Below are positions 1 to 5,810 of a stretch of DNA of 5,810 bases, piece after piece; within the stretch, counting starts at the first letter, position 1; every line of letters starts with the position of its first letter. The stretch covers positions 1 to 5,810 of the forward strand of contig JAJYKO010000421.1 in the NCBI GenBank assembly GCA_021788565.1, written 5' to 3'. The DNA is from Chloroflexota bacterium. GTDB taxonomy: Bacteria; Chloroflexota; UBA6077. Made by a program: the position numbers and the translations under genes. The notes beneath the pieces are model-generated. The model was not told where the DNA came from, did not search any database, and was given only the letters and a program-made list of their open reading frames with translations.

Positions 1-2329
1 AGACGTATCGCTCCAGATAACGGAACACGCCGCGAGAAATGCCGAAGAAGCGAACCCCCACGATGGGAACGGCGAGATCTGCCACCGACGGATGGAGAGC
101 AGCGCTGGCGATCAGAAAAGAGGCCGTGGCAATGAGGCCGATCCCGCTGCCGACCGTCGCGAACCCCAGCAGAGCGGCGAGGGCAATCCATCCCTTGAAC
201 GGTGCCACGAGGCGAACGAGTTGCCAGAAGACGGTCCAGGACGAGACGGGGGGACGGGGAGACGGGGCGAGTGGAGGCGTGGTGGATTGGATGAGGGGAG
301 GGCGAGCCTCCTGGCGAGCCGCCTCGTCGCGCAGGACCAACGCACCTGAAGTGCCCTCATCCATGGGCTTATGCCAGAGGGCACGTTCACGCTCTCCCAA
401 AGGCAGCGTGGCCATGGGAACGGCCGTCCTAGAGGGGAGAGTGGGCTGGCCATCACGTGGCGGCTCAGCGGGAGCTTCGCCCTCCCGGTCCCAGCCCGAA
501 GGGCTTTCTCTTTTCAGCCCGATGGCTTCAGCCTCGGGCGACGAGTCGGCGGTCCTGCCGGCCCCCACAAGATTGGAACGGGTACCCTCAGAGTGTGCCC
601 TCGCCAGTCGACTGAACAGGCCTTCTCGCCGCGAGAGTTCGCCGGGGCTGCCCGCTTCGGCCACCACGCCGTTCTCCAACACCACAATCCGATCCATCCG
701 GTTGATCGTGCCCAAGCGGTGGGCGATGACGAGCACCGTCCGGCCTTCCACCAATCGCTCGATAGCCGCCTGCACGAGGACCTCATTCTCCGGATCCAGG
801 TTGGAGGTGGGTTCATCCAGGACCAGCAGCGGCGCGTCCCTCAGAAAGGCCCGCGCCAGGGCGATTCGCTGCGCCTGTCCGCCGCTCAGCCTGGCACCCC
901 GCTCGCCAATCGGCGTGTCGTATCCCATGGGCAAGCGCTCGATGAACTCCCCTGCCCCGGCGCGCTCCGCCGCACGCTTCACCTCCTCATCAGTGGCAGC
1001 CGGCCGGCCGAGGCGGATATTCTCCGCGACCGTGGCCGCGAATAGGTAAGGGCTCTGAGGCACCCAGGCCACCCGTTCCCTCCATTCCTCGCGGGGAACA
1101 GCGCGCAGCGGGGTTTTACCGACGAGAATCTCCCCCCGATCGGGCTCGACGAAGCGGAGCAGCAGGCTCGCTATGGAGCTCTTGCCGGAGCCGCTGGGTC
1201 CGACCAGTGCCGCCTTCTCCCCTGCCGCTATCTCGAAGGAGACTCCCCTGAGTGCCGCCCTCTCACCTCCCTCGTATGCCAGATGGACGTCGCGGAACGA
1301 GATGGCGGAGTGCTGTTCATCCTGTCTATCCGGTTTCCGGTCTTTCTCCACGTCTCCGCGTCTCCCCGTCTCCTCGTCACTCGGGCCGAGCACCTCGTAT
1401 ATCCGCCGGGCGGCGGCAACGCCGGACATTCCGGCGTGAAAGCTGGCACCCAGGTTTCGCAGCGGCAGGTAAAACTCCGGCGCCAGCACCAGAATGAAGA
1501 GGGCCTCCTCGAAGCTGATGGTGGAGTAGAGCAGGCGCAGCCCCACCTCCACGGCGACGATCGCGGTACTGATGCTTCCGACTATCTCCAGAACCAGGGC
1601 TGATAGGAACGCCACTCGCAGCACTCCGAGGGTCGTGTCGCGGAAACGATCGGTGATAACGGCGATGGTCTCGATCTGCGCCCGACTCCGATTGAACAGT
1701 TTGAGCGTGGTGAGTCCCTGAAGCACGTCGAGGAAGTGCGCGTTCATCCGGCTGAGCGACTCCCACTGTTTTCGGGTCAGCAAGTCGGCAAGCTTGCCGA
1801 TCAGGATCATAAAGAGTGGGATCAGCGGAGCCGTCAGCAGGAAGACAACGCCCGTGAGCGGGTCCAGAGGGAAGACGACCAGCAGGATCGCGAGGGGGAT
1901 GAGGACCGCCAGCGCCAGGTTGGGAAGATACTGGCTGAAGTAGGCATCCAGGGCCTCCACACCTTCGATTAGGGTGTTGGCCAGCTCTCCGGTGCGCTCT
2001 CCAGAGGTGTGAACGGGACCAAGGTCCAGCAGCCTGGCGAAAAGTCGCTGCCGGAGTCGCGTCTTGATCTGGCCCGCGGCGCGCGCAGCCAGTACCTCCT
2101 TGCCCCAGACGAGCCCGGCACGCACGAGGATGACGGCCAGCAGAAGGCCAAGGGCCGTTCGGACCCCGTCCAGGTTGGCTCCCCCGAGGAAGACGGCCGC
2201 GACCGCCCCGCTGAGGAAGTGGGCCTGCAGGATGAAGGCGATGCCGGCCAGCAGGCCGGCCCCCACGGTGAGCGCCAGGTAGAGCCAGACAGCCCTCGCC
2301 TCCGCCAGCAGCCGCCTATCGAGGTTCAT
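1..2329 (-). CDS. cydDC: Fused CydD-CydC ABC exporter for cytochrome bd assembly (3' end outside window)
   Basis: Inner-membrane ABC exporter needed for maturation of cytochrome bd; in E. coli CydDC is a heterodimer linked to heme and thiol transport. At least 776 codons are open with no stop. The CydD half has a six-helix membrane domain (about residues 14-310) with family-typical stretches HFLDVLQGLTTLKLF and LVLAPEFYLPLRNLG. Its ATPase domain has Walker A GPSGSGKS (377-384), Q-loop Q425, signature LSGGQ (481-485), Walker B LLVLDE with D505/E506, D-loop SNLD (509-512) and switch H537, so it looks catalytically intact. It ends near residue 580. After a linker of about 115 residues, residues 700-776 match the CydC N-terminus (VAPFKGWIAL, then VGVRFFGISRGVFRYLERY). 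The ATG at 2329 is 10 nt after the cydB stop; the nearest purine-rich site (GGAG, 2346-2349) is about 16 nt away, so translation is probably coupled to cydB. Fused CydDC is known elsewhere. The CydC ATPase domain should lie left of the window. Confidence 0.93.
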   Translation of the reverse strand, partial: MNLDRRLLAEARAVWLYLALTVGAGLLAGIAFILQAHFLSGAVAAVFLGGANLDGVRTALGLLLAVILVRAGLVWGKEVLAARAAGQIKTRLRQRLFARLLDLGPVHTSGERTGELANTLIEGVEALDAYFSQYLPNLALAVLIPLAILLVVFPLDPLTGVVFLLTAPLIPLFMILIGKLADLLTRKQWESLSRMNAHFLDVLQGLTTLKLFNRSRAQIETIAVITDRFRDTTLGVLRVAFLSALVLEIVGSISTAIVAVEVGLRLLYSTISFEEALFILVLAPEFYLPLRNLGASFHAGMSGVAAARRIYEVLGPSDEETGRRGDVEKDRKPDRQDEQHSAISFRDVHLAYEGGERAALRGVSFEIAAGEKAALVGPSGSGKSSIASLLLRFVEPDRGEILVGKTPLRAVPREEWRERVAWVPQSPYLFAATVAENIRLGRPAATDEEVKRAAERAGAGEFIERLPMGYDTPIGERGARLSGGQAQRIALARAFLRDAPLLVLDEPTSNLDPENEVLVQAAIERLVEGRTVLVIAHRLGTINRMDRIVVLENGVVAEAGSPGELSRREGLFSRLARAHSEGTRSNLVGAGRTADSSPEAEAIGLKRESPSGWDREGEAPAEPPRDGQPTLPSRTAVPMATLPLGERERALWHKPMDEGTSGALVLRDEAARQEARPPLIQSTTPPLAPSPRPPVSSWTVFWQLVRLVAPFKGWIALAALLGFATVGSGIGLIATASFLIASAALHPSVADLAVPIVGVRFFGISRGVFRYLERYV
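296..486. repeat. 191-bp inverted-repeat-bounded element inside cydDC (REP/MITE-like)
   Basis: The left arm (296-323) and the reverse complement of the right arm (459-486) are both 28 bp and agree at 23 positions; both start GGGAGGGCGA and end GAGCCGCC. On the coding strand the arms encode REGEAPAEPP and ARQEARPP. From memory, such peptides recur in hypothetical proteins of GC-rich environmental bacteria, where they come from dispersed palindromic repeats; this could not be searched here. The element spans about residues 615-678 of CydDC and is read through in frame. No transposase and no clear target-site duplication are visible. Chance complementarity in GC-rich sequence is the main alternative, but 23 of 28 with a shared 10-bp end makes it unlikely. 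Confidence 0.62.
351..384. repeat. Perfect 8-bp inverted repeat within the linker element
   Basis: GTGCCCTC (351-358) and GAGGGCAC (377-384) are perfect reverse complements around an 18-nt interval. The interval itself contains GGC-TTAT-GCC (366-375), so an extended hairpin with an internal loop is possible in DNA or in the cydDC mRNA. It is not concentric with the outer 28-bp arms. It is too far inside an open coding frame, and lacks the U-tract, to be called a terminator. Confidence 0.55.
1351..1374. repeat. Three tandem 8-nt units (CGTCTCCN) at the CydD TMD-NBD hinge
   Basis: Positions 1351-1358, 1359-1366 and 1367-1374 are CGTCTCC followed by G, C and T respectively; a partial fourth unit (CGTC) follows. 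The repeat falls in the CydD half at about residues 319-327, just after the last membrane helix region (IYEVLG) and before the ATPase domain. It encodes part of a charged stretch (DEETGRRGDVEKDRK). The 8-nt period is not a multiple of three, so the repeat is a DNA pattern rather than a peptide repeat. Confidence 0.7.
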
Positions 2330-2339
2330 ATGCTTGGTT

Positions 2340-3353
2340 CTAGTACTCCAGCGGTTGCGTTCGGGTGACCCGCTTTCGGAAAGCCCAGTAAGTCCAGCCC
2401 TGGTAGAGAAGGACGATGGGCACGAACACCACGGCGACGATCGTCATCACTTGCAGAGTATAGGGGCTGGACGAGGCGTTGTGGATAGTCAGGCTCCAGC
2501 TAGGATTCAGGCTCGAGATCATCACCCGAGGGAAGAGCCCGGTGAACACCATTACGGTTGCCATGGCTATGGTGAGTCCGGTCATTACGAAGGCCCATCC
2601 GTCACGGTTGCTGCGCAGGAACCAGCCAGCAGCCAGCAGGGCGACGGCTGCTAGCAGAGCCGCGGGGAGGGGTGTCAGACCTGGCCTGGTGAAGATGTCG
2701 GTCACGAAGAAGCTGGCACCGACGAGCAGCACTACCAGAACTACCGTCGGGATCCACGCTGCCATCGCCGCCGAGCGGGCCCTGGCAGAGATATCGACGT
2801 CCGCTTTGAGCGTGAGGAAGACGGCCCCATGGGTGACGAAAAGTGCGACGAAGGCCAGCCCGCCTACCAGGGCAAATGGGTTCAGCAGATTCAAGAAGCC
2901 GCCGACGTAGTTCATGTTGGCGTCGATGGGCACCCCGATCAGGAGGTTGCCGACGGCAACTCCCCATAGCAGGGCCGGCACGAAGCTCCCCACAAAGATC
3001 ATCCAATCCCAGAAGCTGCGCCAACCTGGGCGAGGATCTTTCCCGCGGAATTCGAAAGCGACCCCACGCACGATCAGGGCGAACAGCATGAGCACCAGCG
3101 CCAGATAGAAGCCGCTGAACATGGTGGCGTACCAGTTGGGGAAGGCAGCGAAGATCGCGCCCCCTGCAGTAAGCAGCCAGACCTCGTTGCCGTCCCAGTG
3201 CGGGCCTATAGAGTTGATGATCACCCGCCGGTCGGTGTCGTCCTTGCCCAGGAAGGGCAGCAGGATGCCCACCCCGTAGTCGAAGCCTTCCAGGAAGAAG
3301 AAGCCGGTGAACAGCACCGCGACAAGTATGAACCAGAGTGTATTTAGGTCCAT
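2340..3353 (-). CDS. cydB: Cytochrome bd ubiquinol/menaquinol oxidase subunit II
   Basis: Subunit II of the bd-type terminal oxidase, an integral membrane protein that pairs with CydA and helps stabilise the hemes and proton/oxygen paths. The 337 residues are a full-length protein close to the short CydB forms (E. coli has 379) with eight or nine hydrophobic segments. Family motifs are clear: FFLEGFDYGVG (19-29), with conserved D25, and IGPHWDGNEVWL (49-60), with the conserved W53-D54-G55-N56. Later, SFVPALLWGVAVGNLLIGVP and LTIHNASSSPYTLQVM are typical of CydB. The start at 3353 is supported by GGAGG (3360-3364) with 6-nt spacing. It lies 64 nt downstream of cydA and 10 nt upstream of cydDC, so it is cotranscribed. 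No small CydX-like ORF fits between cydB and cydDC. Identification is by eye but unambiguous. Confidence 0.97.
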   Translation of the reverse strand: MDLNTLWFILVAVLFTGFFFLEGFDYGVGILLPFLGKDDTDRRVIINSIGPHWDGNEVWLLTAGGAIFAAFPNWYATMFSGFYLALVLMLFALIVRGVAFEFRGKDPRPGWRSFWDWMIFVGSFVPALLWGVAVGNLLIGVPIDANMNYVGGFLNLLNPFALVGGLAFVALFVTHGAVFLTLKADVDISARARSAAMAAWIPTVVLVVLLVGASFFVTDIFTRPGLTPLPAALLAAVALLAAGWFLRSNRDGWAFVMTGLTIAMATVMVFTGLFPRVMISSLNPSWSLTIHNASSSPYTLQVMTIVAVVFVPIVLLYQGWTYWAFRKRVTRTQPLEY

Positions 3354-3359
3354 CTCTCT

Positions 3360-3364
3360 CCTCC
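3360..3364 (-). promoter_or_regulatory. cydB ribosome binding site
   Basis: GGAGG on the minus strand, 6 nt before the ATG at 3353, within the purine tract GGAGGAGAGAG. It lies 3 nt downstream of a sequence (ACTCATC, 3374-3368 on the minus strand) that can pair with upstream repeats, so access to the site could depend on mRNA folding. Confidence 0.8.
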
Positions 3365-3392
3365 AGCGATGAGTGGCATCTATCTCACAAAT

Positions 3393-3416
3393 TACTCATC
3401 ACCCGATACTCATCAC
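3393..3416. repeat. 10-bp direct repeat (TACTCATCAC) in the cydA-cydB gap
   Basis: Two exact copies of TACTCATCAC lie at 3393-3402 and 3407-3416, a 14-nt period, immediately downstream of the cydA stop codon. An inverted copy of the core, GATGAGT at 3368-3374, lies next to the cydB ribosome binding site and can pair with ACTCATC in either copy (3394-3400 or 3408-3414). Two mutually exclusive 7-bp hairpins are therefore possible in the cydAB mRNA. Confidence 0.7.
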
Positions 3417-3417
3417 T

Positions 3418-4785
3418 TCACAATTGGTAGGCAAGCCCTGGTTCAGGCTCGGCGCCTGGCTCGCCTTTGGCTGCCTTGACCATCAGGAAGACGTCGGCGA
3501 CCATCAGCGCACCGTACAGCAGGGTGAAGCCGGCGAGCGAAAACGCCACCATGGCGGCTGGCACCGTCGGAGATACGGCCTGGGTAGTCTTCATCAGCCC
3601 GAAGACGATCCATGGCTGGCGGCCCAACTCCGAGAGCAGCCATCCCGTGGTATTTGCCATGTAGGGCAAGGCAATGGCAGCTACCAGTGCGTGAAGGAAC
3701 CACGGCTTCGGCAGAATCTTCCGCCTGAGCACCATGTACGCGGCATAAGCGGCTAGCAACAGCATAACGAAGCCCGCCCCCACCATGATGCGGAAACTCC
3801 AGTAGGCGACCGCAACGGGTGGCACGTAGTCGCCCGGCCCATACTGCTTCTGGTACTGTGCCTGAAGCTGGTTGATCCCCTCAACCTGACCGTAGGGCGT
3901 TCCGTAGCTCAGCAGGCTGAGGAAGGGATAGATCCGAATAGCGAACACGTCCCTGCGGTGCGCCTCGTCGCCCCACGTGAAGAGGGAGAGCGCCGCTGGA
4001 TCCTCGGTGTTCCACAACGCCTCGGCCGCTGCCATCTTCATCGGCTGTGTCTCAACCGCGTGCTGAGCCTGGATGTGACCCACCGGGATGACCAGCAGGG
4101 CACCGACCAGCCCGTAGATGGCAGCAATCTTAAAGGATCTGCTGAAGAACTCGCGTTCGCTACTATTCCTCACCAGGTGAAAGGCGCTTATCCCCAGTAC
4201 GAAGAACCCGGCCGTGCACACACCGGCAAATACGACGTGCGGGAACTGGAGCAGCACGTGCGGGTTGGAAATCAGAGCAAAGAAGTCGGTCATCTCCGCG
4301 CGGCCGTTGCGGAGAACGTAGCCCACCGGTTCCTGCATGAAGGAGTTGGCCACGAGGATCCAGAAGGCCGAGAGGTTCGAGCCGATGGCTACCAGCCAGA
4401 TGGCGGCGGCGTGGAGCCGCCTCGGGAACCTGTCCCAGCCGAAGATCCACACGCCGAGGAAGGTGGACTCGACGAAAAAGGCCAGAAGCGCTTCCACAGC
4501 CAGCGGGGCGCCGAAGATGTCCCCGACAAAGCGAGAGTATGTGGACCAGTTCAATCCGAACTGGAACTCCTGCACGATGCCGGTCGCCACGCCCATGGCG
4601 AAGTTGATGAGGAAGAGCTTGCCCCAGAACTGGGTCATTCGCTTGTAGCGCTCGTCCCCACTACGGACATAGAGGGTCTCCATTATGGCGACGAGGATGG
4701 AAAGACCCAGGGTGAGTGGCACGAAGAAGAAGTGGTAAACGGTGGTAACAGCGAACTGCGAGCGCGCCAGTAAGAGCCCGTCCAT
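3418..4785 (-). CDS. cydA: Cytochrome bd quinol oxidase subunit I (short Q-loop type)
   Basis: Catalytic subunit of cytochrome bd, which oxidises quinol and reduces O2 to water at the b595/d site in the cytoplasmic membrane. With the start at 4785 it is 455 residues. Counterparts of the E. coli ligands are all present: H18 (high-spin heme ligand, E. coli H19), E98 and E106 (E99, E107), H183 and M334 (heme b558 ligands H186, M393), R332 (R391), and quinone-site K250 and E255 (K252, E257). GRQPW is at 388-392. The Q-loop lacks the C-terminal insertion of the E. coli protein, placing it in the short-loop class. The frame is open back to an ATG at 4815, but the ATG at 4785 has GGAGG 5 nt upstream (4791-4795) and gives the family-typical N-terminus, whereas 4815 has no ribosome binding site. 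It is first gene of the operon, with a sigma70-like promoter about 120 nt upstream. Confidence 0.97.
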   Translation of the reverse strand: MDGLLLARSQFAVTTVYHFFFVPLTLGLSILVAIMETLYVRSGDERYKRMTQFWGKLFLINFAMGVATGIVQEFQFGLNWSTYSRFVGDIFGAPLAVEALLAFFVESTFLGVWIFGWDRFPRRLHAAAIWLVAIGSNLSAFWILVANSFMQEPVGYVLRNGRAEMTDFFALISNPHVLLQFPHVVFAGVCTAGFFVLGISAFHLVRNSSEREFFSRSFKIAAIYGLVGALLVIPVGHIQAQHAVETQPMKMAAAEALWNTEDPAALSLFTWGDEAHRRDVFAIRIYPFLSLLSYGTPYGQVEGINQLQAQYQKQYGPGDYVPPVAVAYWSFRIMVGAGFVMLLLAAYAAYMVLRRKILPKPWFLHALVAAIALPYMANTTGWLLSELGRQPWIVFGLMKTTQAVSPTVPAAMVAFSLAGFTLLYGALMVADVFLMVKAAKGEPGAEPEPGLAYQL

Positions 4786-4790
4786 AAGTG

Positions 4791-4795
4791 CCTCC
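4791..4795 (-). promoter_or_regulatory. cydA ribosome binding site that decides the start codon
   Basis: GGAGG on the minus strand, 5 nt before the ATG at 4785. The two upstream in-frame ATGs (4815 and 4806) have no Shine-Dalgarno-like sequence. Starting here puts the first conserved heme-ligand histidine at residue 18, as against 19 in E. coli CydA. Confidence 0.78.
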
Positions 4796-4908
4796 ACGTT
4801 GAGCATGGGCCGCATACCGCGGGAAAGACGCCGTTGTCGGGACCTAACCGCCGGGGAAGACCGTGATCTGTGAACGAAATTGCAAAGTCCTTGCCAGGGC
4901 TAGAGGGC

Positions 4909-4937
4909 ATTTTAGCGACACCCGAGACAACAGTCAA
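4909..4937 (-). promoter_or_regulatory. Sigma70-like promoter of the cydA operon
   Basis: On the minus strand, TTGACT (4937-4932) and TAAAAT (4914-4909) are separated by exactly 17 nt; each box matches consensus at five of six positions. Transcription would start near 4902 and leave an untranslated leader of about 117 nt before the ATG at 4785. An imperfect AT-rich palindrome (4941-4963) lies 3 nt upstream of the -35 box. The call is from consensus match and position only. Confidence 0.68.
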
Positions 4938-4940
4938 CCA

Positions 4941-4963
4941 ATATGACCTAATTAGTCTCATAT
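4941..4963. promoter_or_regulatory. 23-bp imperfect palindrome between divergent promoters (candidate operator)
   Basis: ATATGA (4941-4946) and TCATAT (4958-4963) are perfect inverted repeats and enclose CTAATTAG (4948-4955), itself a perfect palindrome offset by half a base from the outer arms. This AT-rich island in a GC-rich region sits 3 nt upstream of the cydA -35 box and 15 nt upstream of the transporter -35 box. It could be a shared operator for a dimeric regulator, or an UP element. No known regulator site is confidently matched. Confidence 0.45.
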
Positions 4964-4978
4964 TTCGCCGTCATCTCG

Positions 4979-5007
4979 TTGTCCTGGGAGGCGGCCGCGC
5001 GTAGAAT
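4979..5007 (+). promoter_or_regulatory. Sigma70-like promoter of the MFS transporter gene
   Basis: TTGTCC (4979-4984) and TAGAAT (5002-5007) are separated by exactly 17 nt. The -35 box matches consensus at four of six positions and the -10 at five of six, so it is weaker than the facing cydA promoter. The start point would be near 5014, about 33 nt before the ATG at 5047, and inside the inverted repeat at 5006-5022. Confidence 0.5.
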
Positions 5008-5022
5008 ACCCTCTCCGGGTAT
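5006..5022. promoter_or_regulatory. Inverted repeat at the transporter transcription start (candidate operator or leader hairpin)
   Basis: ATACCC (5006-5011) and GGGTAT (5017-5022) are perfect 6-bp inverted repeats around a 5-nt spacer. The repeat overlaps the end of the -10 box and the predicted start point, a usual place for a repressor site. Six-bp arms can arise by chance, so this is a position-supported guess. Confidence 0.4.
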
Positions 5023-5046
5023 CGCCACGACCCGGCGGGGGGAGAA

Positions 5047-5810
5047 ATGAAGGACTACTCTAGAGTCGCACGAAGGCTGACCATCTTGCTGTTCATTGCC
5101 CAGAGTCTGGGCTCCGCTGGCTTCATCGCGGCCACCACGGTGAACGCCATCGTGGGAGCGGGCCTCAGTGGCAACCCATCCCTCGCGGGGCTGCCAAGTG
5201 CCGTCTACGTCTTCGGCGGCGCCTTCGCCGCATTTGGATGGGGCTTCACCATGGAGCGGATCGGCCGTCGCCTGGGGTTGACGGCGGGCCTGGTGATAGG
5301 CACGTTCGGGGCAGCGATAGCAGGTAGTGCGGTGATCGCCCACTCCTTTCCGATCTTCCTCGGCGGCCTCGCCCTGAACGGCGTCGCCAACTCCGCGGTG
5401 CAGCTCAGCCGCTTCGCCGCCGCGGAGGTCCACCTGCCGGCAGAGCGTGGACGTGCCATCTCCAACGTCGTCCTGGGCGGCACAGTCGGCGCCGTACTCG
5501 GCCCCCTGCTCGTGGGACCCACGGGCCACCTGGCGCTGGCAGCCGGACTGGACGAACTCGCCGGGCCGTACAGCGTCGGGCTGGCGTTCTTCGCCCTGAC
5601 GGCGGTGATGCTATTTGTCGGACTCAGACCTGACCCTCGCGACCTGGGGCGAGAGATAGCCAGGCAGCACCCCGACGCCTTCACGAAGCTCGGCCCTGCC
5701 CGACCCCTGCCGGAGATCGTGCGGCAGCCGGGCGTGGTCGTCGCCATGGTCAGCGTCATCTTCGCGCAGATGGTGATGACGATGCTGATGGTGATCACCT
5801 CCCTCCACAT
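5047..5810 (+). CDS. Major facilitator superfamily transporter (N-terminal part, runs off window)
   Basis: Secondary membrane transporter of the MFS; the substrate cannot be told. The 254 codons present cover the N-terminal bundle and the start of the C-terminal one. Visible are a short charged N-terminus (MKDYSRVARR), a first helix (LTILLFIAQSLGSAGF) and an MFS motif-A-like loop GFTMERIGRR (66-75) between helices 2 and 3, with Glu in place of the usual Asp. A conserved-type segment RFAAAEVHLPAERGRAIS and a glycine/proline-rich helix GGTVGAVLGPLL follow. A hydrophilic central loop (RPDPRDLGRE onward) precedes FAQMVMTMLMVITSLHM, the start of the second half. The ATG at 5047 follows a purine tract (GGGGGGAGAA, 5037-5046). 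It is divergent from cydA and may share its regulatory region, but MFS genes occur in all contexts, so a role in respiration is not implied. Confidence 0.88.
   Translation, partial: MKDYSRVARRLTILLFIAQSLGSAGFIAATTVNAIVGAGLSGNPSLAGLPSAVYVFGGAFAAFGWGFTMERIGRRLGLTAGLVIGTFGAAIAGSAVIAHSFPIFLGGLALNGVANSAVQLSRFAAAEVHLPAERGRAISNVVLGGTVGAVLGPLLVGPTGHLALAAGLDELAGPYSVGLAFFALTAVMLFVGLRPDPRDLGREIARQHPDAFTKLGPARPLPEIVRQPGVVVAMVSVIFAQMVMTMLMVITSLH

Larger units (their letters stand above)
239..589 (-). other. Interdomain linker joining CydD and CydC
   Basis: This is the stretch of about 117 codons (residues 581-697) between the end of the CydD ATPase domain (FSRLARAHSEG) and the first recognisable CydC residues. 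It is rich in Pro, Ala, Glu, Arg and Ser, has no predicted membrane segment and ends in a proline-rich tail (PPLAPSPRPPVSSW). It is much longer than needed to connect two ABC half-transporters. No stop codon interrupts it. In-frame ATGs exist within it (for example at MATLPLGERER), so a separately initiated CydC product cannot be fully excluded, although no good ribosome binding site was noted. It overlaps the inverted-repeat element at 296-486. Confidence 0.8.

Noticed and set aside
351..384. Intrinsic terminator between cydD and cydC
   Set aside because: The hairpin has no U-tract on either strand and sits in a continuous open frame leading into CydC.
39..1049. 336-codon open frame on the plus strand
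   Set aside because: It lies wholly antisense to cydDC, whose minus-strand frame carries CydD ATPase motifs. Its translation is Arg/Ser/Pro-rich with no recognisable domain, as expected for a shadow frame in GC-rich DNA.
2330..2339. A CydX/CydS-like small subunit gene between cydB and cydDC
   Set aside because: The gap is only 10 nt and no short hydrophobic ORF fits there or in the cydA-cydB gap.
3958..4773. 271-codon open frame on the plus strand
   Set aside because: It is antisense to cydA, whose heme ligands and family motifs are intact on the minus strand. The translation is charged and low in complexity.
4867..4885. Possible Rex half-site (TGTGAA) in the cydA leader
   Set aside because: Only one half resembles the TTGTGAA-N6-TTCACAA type site; the second half is missing, and it lies downstream of the predicted transcription start.
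4948..5810. Minus-strand open frames opposite the transporter (4948-5529 and 5205-5810)
   Set aside because: They are antisense to the MFS frame, which has hydrophobic helices and a motif-A-like loop. The minus-strand translations have no membrane pattern or known motif.

Overview
The window carries a cytochrome bd-type quinol oxidase operon on the minus strand (cydA, cydB, then a fused cydD-cydC gene). Divergent from it, on the plus strand, is a major facilitator superfamily (MFS) transporter gene that runs off the right edge. GC content is high. CydA has the short Q-loop typical of Gram-positive and related lineages, CydD and CydC are joined in one polypeptide as in several actinobacteria, and GC-rich dispersed-type repeats occur even inside coding sequence. 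Together these suggest a GC-rich environmental bacterium, perhaps Chloroflexota, Actinomycetota or a neighbouring phylum. No marker gene is present to settle this, so it is an inference.

Layout, right to left along the operon. Positions 4786-5046 form a divergent control region with two sigma70-like promoters facing away from each other, a 23-bp imperfect palindrome between them and a short inverted repeat at the transporter's transcription start. cydA (4785-3418) encodes oxidase subunit I with all heme and quinone ligands intact. A 64-nt gap with a 10-bp direct repeat and an inverted copy of its core leads to cydB (3353-2340), subunit II. Ten bases later begins cydDC (2329 to beyond position 1), the ABC exporter required for bd oxidase assembly. 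Its CydD half is complete. It continues without a stop through a linker of about 115 residues into the N-terminal membrane part of CydC, which is cut by the window edge.

The three operon genes make one functional unit: CydA and CydB form the heme b558/b595/d quinol:O2 oxidoreductase, and CydDC supplies the exporter that maturation of the hemes depends on. The most unusual part is the CydD-CydC linker. It contains a 191-bp segment bounded by imperfect 28-bp inverted repeats and an internal perfect 8-bp hairpin, all read through in frame. GAGACG-type microsatellite sequence lies at the end of the linker and again, in inverted orientation, at the hinge between the CydD membrane and ATPase domains. 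This looks like repeat DNA domesticated as interdomain linkers.
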